Source: Myxococcus stipitatus
Lineage (GTDB): Bacteria > Myxococcota > Myxococcia > Myxococcales > Myxococcaceae
DNA length: 64,000 bases
Assembly: GCF_037414475.1 (NCBI RefSeq)
Contig: NZ_CP147913.1
Coordinates: 7,252,001 to 7,316,000 of the forward strand
Direction: 5' to 3'
Part shown: piece by piece, positions 57,844-64,000 of the stretch
Layout of the letters: each line of letters opens with the position of its first letter
Numbering within the stretch: the stretch's first letter is position 1
Made by a program: the position numbers and the translations under genes
The notes under the pieces: generated by a model
What the model saw: only the letters and a program-made list of their open reading frames with translations
Told to the model about the DNA's origin: nothing
The model's database searches: none

Positions 57844-58629
57844 ATGAGCCTCCCTTTGGATCCGGCGTCACGGGCACAGGTCTCCCAGGTCGTCGACATG
57901 CTGCCCCAGTTGGTGGGGGATGACCTCGTGGGGTTGTACCTCTACGGCTCGGCCCTGAATGGGGGGCTGCGGCCGAGGAGTGATGTGGACCTGCTGCTCG
58001 CCGTCTCGAGGCCCCTGGTGGGGGCCCGGAGGGAGGCGCTGGTCGAGCGGCTGTTGGGAATCTCGGTCGACCCGAGGCGGGGTGTGCCCGGTCGGCCGCT
58101 CGAGTTGACGGTGGTCGTCATGGACGACGTCAAACCGTGGCGGCATCCGGCGAAGCGGGACCTCCAGTTCGGTGAGTGGTTGCATGACGACTTCGTGGCG
58201 AAGCGGATCGAGCCGCCCGTCGTCGACCCGGACCTCACGCTCCTGCTCACCATGGTGCGACAGCACGGCGTCGCGCTGCTGGGCCCGCCCGCGACGGAGG
58301 TCTTCGACCCGATACCCGCGGCGGAGGTCGGCCGGGCGCTCGCGGAGACGGTGGCGCAGTGGACGGGGGAGGACACCTGGAAGGGGGAGGAGAAGAACAT
58401 CCTGCTCGCCCTCGCGCGCATCTGGATGACGCGCACGCAAGGTGGGTTCTTTCCCAAGGACCTCGCCGCGGCGTGGGCGCTGGAGCGGTTGCCGCCCGAA
58501 CACCGTCCGATGCTCGAGGCGGCGAGGGCTGCCTATCTGGGTGAACGCGACGTCGATTGGACGCGCCATGCCGCGGAGGTGGGGGCCTGCATCCGCTGCA
58601 TGAAGGGACTCATCGAGGCGCTGCCTTGA
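57844..58629 (+). CDS. AadA-like aminoglycoside nucleotidyltransferase family protein
   Basis: 261 residues. Nucleotidyltransferase signature LYLYGSALNGGLRPRSDVDL with G35-S36 and the metal-binding D47/D49; downstream RDLQFGEWLHDDF and KNILLALARIWMTRTQGGFF match the C-terminal helical domain of the ANT(3'') (AadA) group. The family adenylates streptomycin/spectinomycin, but chromosomal members like this need not confer resistance; no integron is near. Its 3' end overlaps the convergent methyltransferase gene by 20 bases. Confidence 0.85.
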   Translation: MSLPLDPASRAQVSQVVDMLPQLVGDDLVGLYLYGSALNGGLRPRSDVDLLLAVSRPLVGARREALVERLLGISVDPRRGVPGRPLELTVVVMDDVKPWRHPAKRDLQFGEWLHDDFVAKRIEPPVVDPDLTLLLTMVRQHGVALLGPPATEVFDPIPAAEVGRALAETVAQWTGEDTWKGEEKNILLALARIWMTRTQGGFFPKDLAAAWALERLPPEHRPMLEAARAAYLGERDVDWTRHAAEVGACIRCMKGLIEALP

Positions 58630-59380
58630 GGGGACGCGTGGCCCCGGCGTCCTTCTGTCCGCTCACGCCGATGACGAGGGAGTTCTCCCGGTACTCCCGC
58701 CAGAAGTCCTCGCCGAACCGGGTGATGGCCTCCTGGGGAAACTCGAAGGGGTGCCAGGCGACGTCGCGGAAGCCCGCCGCCGCGAAGGCGGACTCGTACA
58801 CGTCGGCGGACCAGCGGAAGTACTCGAAGGGCGTGGGGGGCTCGGTCAGGAAGCGCGCGCGGCAGTGGTGGCGGCCTTGCTCGAACTGCTCGCTCAGGAT
58901 TTCGACGCCGTACGGGGTGAAGTTCGAGCGGCGCAGGTCGAAGGCGGGGTTGGCGGTGATGGCGACAAAGCGTCCGCCGGGCTTGAGGTGGTTGAACGCG
59001 CCCAGGCACATGTCCCGCAGCTCCTCGCGGGTCTGCGCATAGTTCAGCAGGTACACGGCGGTGACGAGGTCGTAGTCCCCCGGAAGGGAGAGCGCTCGCG
59101 CATCCATCACGTGGTAGCGCAGGCCCACCGGGTGCTTCTCTTCGAACTCCCGGGCGAGCTGAATCATCTCGGCGGAGATGTCCACGCCCTCCACCTGCTC
59201 GGCGCCGAGCGTGTTCAGGAATCGCGAGTAGTGTCCGCTGCCGCAGGCTAGGTCCAGGACGCGCTTTCCGGCGAGGTTTCCGACGAGGCGCTGGAAGGTG
59301 TGGCGCTCCGGAATGGGGAGCGGGGTGGTCGTCTTGAACTCCTCGTACTTGCTCCCGATGGTGTCGAATTGCACGGACAT
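58610..59380 (-). CDS. SAM-dependent methyltransferase (class I)
   Basis: 256 residues from ATG 59380, preceded by a strong AGGAGG. Motif I VLDLACGSGHYSRFLNTLGA, motif II EGVDISAEMIQLAREFEEKH, motif III YHVMDARALSLPGDYDLVTA, then LKPGGRFVAI. The C-terminal WREYRENSLVIGVSG also fits small-molecule methyltransferases (Methyltransf_25 type). Its stop overlaps the AadA-like gene by 20 bp. The long upstream frame is not coding. Substrate unknown. Confidence 0.9.
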   Translation of the reverse strand: MSVQFDTIGSKYEEFKTTTPLPIPERHTFQRLVGNLAGKRVLDLACGSGHYSRFLNTLGAEQVEGVDISAEMIQLAREFEEKHPVGLRYHVMDARALSLPGDYDLVTAVYLLNYAQTREELRDMCLGAFNHLKPGGRFVAITANPAFDLRRSNFTPYGVEILSEQFEQGRHHCRARFLTEPPTPFEYFRWSADVYESAFAAAGFRDVAWHPFEFPQEAITRFGEDFWREYRENSLVIGVSGQKDAGATRPLKAAPR

Positions 59381-59922
59381 GTGTCGACCTCCTGCGACAG
59401 GAATGCCTGTTCGCGGGACAGTGGATGGCTGTTCCAGAATGTCAGACACGCCGTCCAGGCCGGTGCCGCGCTCGAATCCACCTTCATCGGGTATTTGACA
59501 GTTCGCGGAGGGACACGCTGCGGGGCTGGGTTGTGAATCACGCGCCCACGGCGATGGCGCGTGCAGTGGCACGTGAAAGAGAGAGGGGCTGGCCGAGCTC
59601 GAAGGCTCGCGGCAGTGGCATGGGCAGCGCGGCCTTGTCCGCGAGATGAAGGCCGAATCTGGCGGACAGGGGCCACGAGGCATGGAATCAGCATCGGTCT
59701 GAGGAGGGCGCGGGTGGGTGCATTCCGTGTGGGCTGGACGCATCCGGATGGTCATGACGCGCTGCTTCTGCGGCATCGCGAGGTGGACGGATGCATTCCT
59801 TGTGGTTTGTATGGCATTCATTGGGCGCCTGGGTCGCACACACCCCCAATGCCTGTCTGATAGGGTCATGCCCTGGCGCTCCCAATTCTTGCGAGCGCCT
59901 CACCCGCAGCGGGGGAGTCTAC
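59381..59922. other. Intergenic region upstream of an Ig-like lipoprotein gene
   Basis: About 540 bases, divergent promoters expected. Two imperfect copies of TGCATTCC(G/T)TGTGG occur at about 59719 and 59792. I see no gene I can support and no clear -35/-10. Confidence 0.35.
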
Positions 59923-61539
59923 ATGCGCATCGTTTCGAGAGGGGCCCGTGGCCTTGCCACGCTTTTCGGCATGGCGGCCTTGGCGTCCATGGGGTGTGGC
60001 GAGGTCCCGGGCGTCGGGGAGAATACCCAGACGGAGGTCCAGCAGGCCCGTGCTCCAGTGGATTGCCTCTCCTCCCTTCAGCCCGAGCGTGAGTGGCTCA
60101 TCCAGGACGGCGCGGTGCTCAAGGACCCGGTGCGCACGGCCTGGTCCGGAACGTTGCCCCGGGAGCACGCGGCCGCGGATGGCGCCTGGAGCTTCGGCCG
60201 GCGCATGGCGGAGATGAGTGGCGAGGTGCCCGCCGCCCGGTTCGTCCGCGACTGGTTCGAGCGTGGTGCGGGCTGGGATGACGCCACTCGCGCGCTCGTG
60301 CCCCAGCTCCTCGCGGCCTGGCCCAGGCTCGAGGACGGCTCATTGGACCTGACGAAGGCTCCGCTGCGCCTGAAGGCCATCGTCAATCACCTGGGCGTGG
60401 GAGAGGGCCACCTGGTCTTCGGCGGCGTCGATGCGAACGGAAAGCCCCTGAACCTCACGGTCGCCCTCGCATACGTGCTGCCCACGTCGACGCGGAGGGA
60501 GGCGCTCCAATGGGCCCGGCAGTGGCATGACGTCACCGCGCTGAAGCCGGGCTCGGAGGACTTCAACGCCGCGCTCCAGTCCCTCACGGACCACTTCACC
60601 GCGTCTGCGGGCCGGGCGCTTGTTCCAGGGGCCAAGGACTCCACGGACACTCAGCGCGTCGCCACGAACCTGGGCTCGGTGCTGTGCATGGACAGTTCGG
60701 CGCCGGGTGTGACACTCCTCTCTCCTGCCGACGGCAGCTTCCTGCGCGGCACGGTCTCCGTGACGGCGAGCGCCTTCGACGACGTGGGCGTGACGCGTGT
60801 GGACTTCTTCTCGGGGACCACGCTCATCGCTTCCGACACCCAGCCGCCCTTCATCGTGAACTGGGACACGACGACGGGTCCCTCCGGCACGACGTCGCTG
60901 ACGGCGCAGGCGTTCGATGCGGATGGCAACTCGGGGACGTCCGCCCCCGTGGGGGTCCTGGTGGACAACTTCGTCCCCATCATCTTGGGCAGCTCCCCCC
61001 GGTACAATCCCCAGTCGTTGAACTACGTCCGGGGTCTCCTCACCGCCAGTTGGACCGTGACGGACCAGGGACTCTCCGGCATCGCCCTCACGGAGTTCTT
61101 CGAGGATGGGTTGCTCATGGGCACCCAGCCGGGGCATTCGGATCTCACCTACCGCTTCTCGTGGGACACGCGCAGGCTGGGCAATCGCCCCTATACCCTG
61201 ACGCTCCGGGCGACCGACAACGCGGGCAATGTCCAGACCCACACGGGCACGTGGATTGTCGACAACTCGCCGCCCTCGTCGGTCCTCACCGCTCCGGCCA
61301 ATGGCTCCGTGGTGTCGGGTGTCGTGACGCTCTCCGCCAACGCCAGTGACAGCCAGCTGCTCCAATACGTCGCGTTCGAGATTGATGGGGTCCTCCAGAC
61401 ACCCTTCATCTCCTCGGCGCCGTTCACCCGGACCTGGGACACCACGGGCAAGTCCGGCACCCATGTGATTGTCGCCGTCGCGTATGACCGCGTGGGCAAT
61501 AGCCAGCGCAGCAACGCCGTGACTGTCACCGTGCCCTGA
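59923..61539 (+). CDS. Lipoprotein with bacterial Ig-like (Big) domains
   Basis: 538 residues from ATG 59923 (GGGGGAG 5 nt upstream). Lipobox MGC after MRIVSRGARGLATLFGMAAL. An unrecognised N-terminal region (about 50-290) is followed by three Ig-like units of about 90 residues: APGVTLLSPADGSFLRGTVS, FVPIILGSSPRYNPQSLNYV, and SPPSSVLTAPANGSVVSGVV, each with the V-T-x-D/F-F-x-G pattern (VTRVDFFSGTTLIASDTQPP). Such domains are adhesion or spacer modules of surface proteins. It ends in VTVTVP. No anchoring or enzyme domain is seen. Confidence 0.82.
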   Translation: MRIVSRGARGLATLFGMAALASMGCGEVPGVGENTQTEVQQARAPVDCLSSLQPEREWLIQDGAVLKDPVRTAWSGTLPREHAAADGAWSFGRRMAEMSGEVPAARFVRDWFERGAGWDDATRALVPQLLAAWPRLEDGSLDLTKAPLRLKAIVNHLGVGEGHLVFGGVDANGKPLNLTVALAYVLPTSTRREALQWARQWHDVTALKPGSEDFNAALQSLTDHFTASAGRALVPGAKDSTDTQRVATNLGSVLCMDSSAPGVTLLSPADGSFLRGTVSVTASAFDDVGVTRVDFFSGTTLIASDTQPPFIVNWDTTTGPSGTTSLTAQAFDADGNSGTSAPVGVLVDNFVPIILGSSPRYNPQSLNYVRGLLTASWTVTDQGLSGIALTEFFEDGLLMGTQPGHSDLTYRFSWDTRRLGNRPYTLTLRATDNAGNVQTHTGTWIVDNSPPSSVLTAPANGSVVSGVVTLSANASDSQLLQYVAFEIDGVLQTPFISSAPFTRTWDTTGKSGTHVIVAVAYDRVGNSQRSNAVTVTVP

Positions 61540-61572
61540 ACCGGGAGTGAGGCCGGTGCCGCACGGGCCGCG

Positions 61573-61601
61573 TTGACAGTGTACGATTTGAGTCGTATAT
61601 T
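61573..61601 (+). promoter_or_regulatory. Consensus sigma70 promoter with internal dyad
   Basis: TTGACA (61573-61578), 17 nt, TATATT (61596-61601): a near-perfect housekeeping promoter. Between the boxes, TACGA-N6-TCGTA (61581-61596) is a perfect inverted repeat that could be a repressor site. The start of transcription would be about 61608, giving a leader of about 155 nt before the exported-protein gene at 61763. Confidence 0.65.
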
Positions 61602-61762
61602 TGTGTTCACCCTCCCGAGACGAAGTGGAGCGGGTCTTCAGGCCCTGGGGCTGTCTGGTCAATCCAGACAGCTTCGGGGGCGATTGTCTTTGTGCGAGCG
61701 CACGGGGGCTGAAGGAACGCGACCGGGGTGGTCAACGCAGTCATCGCACCTGGAATGCACAC

Positions 61763-62386
61763 ATGAATCAGCAGTCACTCAAGCGGGCAGCGCTTGCGGC
61801 CGTCGTGTTCCTTGTTTCCGGTTCCTCCTGGGCGGCGGAGCGGGGAGGGGGCTCGGCGCCTGCTCAAACCCAGACGTCCCTGGCCTGTACGGACTTGTCC
61901 GGAGCGCTGGCGGCGGCAGCCCAGGAGGCGGGGATTCCCATCAACGCGGCGCAGGCTTCGACGACGACGTCCGACCTGCTGGTCTTCTCGGCGGCGACCG
62001 TCGAGGGCCTCGAGCGCGTCCCCGCGACGCAGTATGCCCACGGCGTCGACGTGGCCTTCGTGTATCTGGACTCGCCCGACTCCAACATCCCCGCGGGCTA
62101 CTACCTCCTGAGGGCCTCCGCGAAGGCGAGTGACATCAAGGTGGGCACGTATTCGGGGAGCGTGGGGTTCTTCAACACGGCGGGAGTCGAGGTGGCGCGG
62201 AGCTCCGCCACCTTCGAGACCATCTCCGTGACGAATCCGGACCCCGGGGCGTCCATTCCGGCGCGAGTCGCGGTGCGCGGTGACCTCAGCGCTGGCAGCC
62301 TGCGTCGCCTCCTGATGCGGGCCGTGGCCATCATCTGGACCCCGAGTGGCTACATCGTCATTCATGCCTACAACGGCATGGACTGA
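61763..62386 (+). CDS. Exported protein of unknown function
   Basis: 207 residues. Signal peptide MNQQSLKRAALAAVVFLVSG with cleavage after SWA. The mature part has a conserved-looking CTDLSGALAAAAQEAGIPIN start, aromatic and Thr-rich strands (YAHGVDVAFVYLDSPDSNIP, GYYLLRASAKASDIKVGTYS) and an RRLLMRAVAIIWTPSGYIVI end. Family not recognised. It lies downstream of the consensus promoter above with a long leader, suggesting regulated expression. Confidence 0.65.
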   Translation: MNQQSLKRAALAAVVFLVSGSSWAAERGGGSAPAQTQTSLACTDLSGALAAAAQEAGIPINAAQASTTTSDLLVFSAATVEGLERVPATQYAHGVDVAFVYLDSPDSNIPAGYYLLRASAKASDIKVGTYSGSVGFFNTAGVEVARSSATFETISVTNPDPGASIPARVAVRGDLSAGSLRRLLMRAVAIIWTPSGYIVIHAYNGMD

Positions 62387-62442
62387 GCGTTGACTCTCCA
62401 GGGAGGCGGAGCGTTCGCGCTTCCCTGTCGGGCCTCGAGCGT

Positions 62443-64000
62443 TCAGGGGTGCCGGCCCAGCCGCTCGTGGCTCGACACCCACTCCTCGGAGTCCCGCTCG
62501 GAGGCCACGGCGCACGCGAGGGACAGCTCTCCCGCGAGGACGACTCCCGCGACAATCTCCGCGAGCCTGCGCACCTTTCCGCGTCCATGGCAGTCCATCA
62601 GCTCCAGGCACTCCCGCTGGGTGGGGAGGCTGGTTCCTCCGCCGTGGGTGGCGAGGACCAGGGAGGGGAGGGTGACGGAGGCGTAGAGGTCGCCTTCCTG
62701 GGTCTCCTCCATGAACAAGGTGCCGGCCGAGGACTCCGCCAGGGCCGCCACGTCCTGGCCGGTGGCGATGAACAGCGCCGCGAGCGCATTGGCGAACTGA
62801 GCGCCCGAGTTGTGTGAGCCCGCCATGCTGGCGCCTTCCGCGCAGATTCGCTGGAACAGGATGACCTGGGAGACTCGCGTGCGCATCGAGGCGCGCAGCA
62901 GCTCTTGGGGAACCACCACCTCGGCCGTCACGCGTTTGCCTCGGGTCTGGAGGATGTTCAAACGCGAGGACTTCTTGTCGGTGGAGATGTTCCCATCCAG
63001 GAAGCTCGCGCGGATTCCCGGGTAGCGGTCGCGAATCCATTGCAGCGCCGCGAACGTGGCCTTGTTCACCATGTTCTGTCCGGCCGCGTCCCCGGTCGCG
63101 AAGTTGAAGCGCAGGAAGGCGAAGCGGTGGACCTGGTAGGGCTCGATGCGCTGAAGCCGGGCGACGTGGCTCGTGGACTCGGCCTGCACGGTGAGGGCCT
63201 GGTGTTGTTCCTGGACCCACGCGACGAAGTCCCGGGCCTGCCTGGCGTCGTCGAAGACGAAGGCGGGGGAGCGCTGCATCGAGTCCTCCTGCACCGTGCT
63301 TCGCGCGCCGCCGCACGCGTTGATGAGCTTGATGCCTCGGTTGTAGCTGGCGACCATCGCCCCTTCGGTGGTGGCCAGGGGGATGAGGTACGGGCCGCAG
63401 GCGTGCTCTCCGTTCATGACGAGTGGCCCCGCGATTCCCAGGGGGACTTGCGCCACCCCCGTGAAGAGCTCGCACGCGTTCCGCGCGCGATGTGGGGCGA
63501 AGGAGGGCTGCGTCACATGGCTCAAGCGTGTGCCGGCCCAGGCTTCCGCGTGGACTCGCCGCGCTCGAACGATGGCCTCGGAGTAGTCGTCCTCATCATC
63601 ACGGGGAATCCGGCCATCGGCTCGGGAGAGGGGCGCGTCGATGACCTCCGTCACGTCCAGGCTGAGGACACCATGCCGGCGGCACTCGAGCTCCACTTCG
63701 AGCCGATGCGCTCCGGAATCGAGCGGTGGAACGCGGATGCGGATGCGCACGGTCCGCTGGTGTCCGAAGGGGAACGGGCGCTGGGGGGAGACGTGCTCGG
63801 AGCGTGTGACGACACCCTCCTCGGGGAGCAGGAGGATGTCCTCCGGAGGAACCTCCCGTTCGTTGAGGCGCAGCGGTCCCCATCTGACGACGTGGAGGTC
63901 CGCCAGGTGGTTGGTCAGTGAGACCTCCACGGCGCCTCGCCGGTTTCTCAGGCAGGGCTCCACGGTGTTCCTGACGGCATCCTCCGTGCTGACTCCTTGG
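62443..64000 (-). CDS. HMG-CoA reductase (class I) with N-terminal extension; 5' end beyond window
   Basis: The visible protein exceeds 515 residues and stays open to the right edge, so the start probably lies outside; GTG 63963 is the first in-window candidate. Numbered from that GTG, the catalytic part begins near 150: PLGIAGPL, LIPLATTEGAMVASYNRG (E200), GDAAGQNMVNKATF (291-304), DGNISTDKKSSRLN (K330/K331), GSHNSGAQFANALAAL with D in ATGQD, ATHGGGTSLPTQ, and a C-terminal His in VSSHERLG. It reduces HMG-CoA to mevalonate with NADPH for isoprenoids. Residues 1-110 form an extra beta-rich region (VEVSLTNHLADLHVV, RTVRIRIRVPPL) absent from ordinary bacterial enzymes. Confidence 0.92.
   Translation of the reverse strand, partial: QGVSTEDAVRNTVEPCLRNRRGAVEVSLTNHLADLHVVRWGPLRLNEREVPPEDILLLPEEGVVTRSEHVSPQRPFPFGHQRTVRIRIRVPPLDSGAHRLEVELECRRHGVLSLDVTEVIDAPLSRADGRIPRDDEDDYSEAIVRARRVHAEAWAGTRLSHVTQPSFAPHRARNACELFTGVAQVPLGIAGPLVMNGEHACGPYLIPLATTEGAMVASYNRGIKLINACGGARSTVQEDSMQRSPAFVFDDARQARDFVAWVQEQHQALTVQAESTSHVARLQRIEPYQVHRFAFLRFNFATGDAAGQNMVNKATFAALQWIRDRYPGIRASFLDGNISTDKKSSRLNILQTRGKRVTAEVVVPQELLRASMRTRVSQVILFQRICAEGASMAGSHNSGAQFANALAALFIATGQDVAALAESSAGTLFMEETQEGDLYASVTLPSLVLATHGGGTSLPTQRECLELMDCHGRGKVRRLAEIVAGVVLAGELSLACAVASERDSEEWVSSHERLGRHP

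Overview
The window is high-GC DNA with dense coding on both strands, many GTG/TTG starts and abundant lipoproteins. It carries an Oar-like TonB-dependent receptor, an OmpR-type regulator pair near a cold-shock gene, and large TPR, WD40 and FG-GAP proteins. Together these point to a myxobacterium of the Myxococcaceae (Myxococcus, Corallococcus or Pyxidicoccus type). This assignment is inference from gene content; there is no rRNA gene in the window.

1-9 kb: the 5' two-thirds of an Hsp70-family gene and a DUF2760 partner (minus strand), a tRNA-Ala(CGC) with a recognisable promoter and terminator, a membrane-anchored TPR protein, then heme O synthase (ctaB), an ABC-2 exporter pair and a cupredoxin-like lipoprotein. 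9-12.2 kb: a four-gene minus-strand unit, probably for metal or envelope sensing (periplasmic CpxP/CnrR-like protein, small His-containing membrane protein, OmpR-type regulator, histidine kinase with an odd Cys/His-rich leader). 12.4-19.4 kb: cspA, a cupin, a methyltransferase / 2OG-Fe oxygenase / lipoprotein unit, a NERD-helicase, a beta-lactamase-fold hydrolase and a SnoaL-like protein. 19.4-24.9 kb: an FG-GAP protein with five 174-bp repeats, a DTW-domain tRNA modification enzyme, a terpene synthase, small exported proteins and a frameshifted pseudogene that keeps its terminator.

25.4-33 kb: a co-directional run of sterol-desaturase-like hydroxylase, DUF1993, MFS transporter, HflK, HflC and a membrane-anchored GT20 trehalose-6-phosphate synthase, tightly coupled in its middle. 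It is followed by a 552-residue protein that resembles the ART-fold half of Shigella OspC / Chromobacterium CopC ADP-riboxanase effectors; this is the most striking single gene here. 34.7-45.4 kb: a TMTC-like TPR membrane protein, a WD40 lipoprotein, a 5'-nucleotidase, the Oar-like receptor with a lipoprotein partner, and a divergent TonB.

45.4-52 kb: a WYL regulator with a clear palindromic operator facing a VOC/YdeI gene pair, a secreted CxxCH protein, and an ISAs1-family insertion sequence resolved to the base (1341 bp, 19-bp inverted repeats, 10-bp target duplication). The IS has cut off the last codons of a nucleoside deaminase gene; the displaced tail is readable on its far side. 52-64 kb: BP74-like, DUF3298-like and DUF2490 proteins, a second two-component pair, an alpha/beta hydrolase, a LURP-one-like protein, an AadA-like nucleotidyltransferase, a methyltransferase, exported proteins, and a class I HMG-CoA reductase with an extra N-terminal domain running off the right edge.

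Functional links: HMG-CoA reductase supplies the mevalonate route to farnesyl diphosphate, which both the terpene synthase and CtaB use. No CRISPR array, prophage or rRNA was found.
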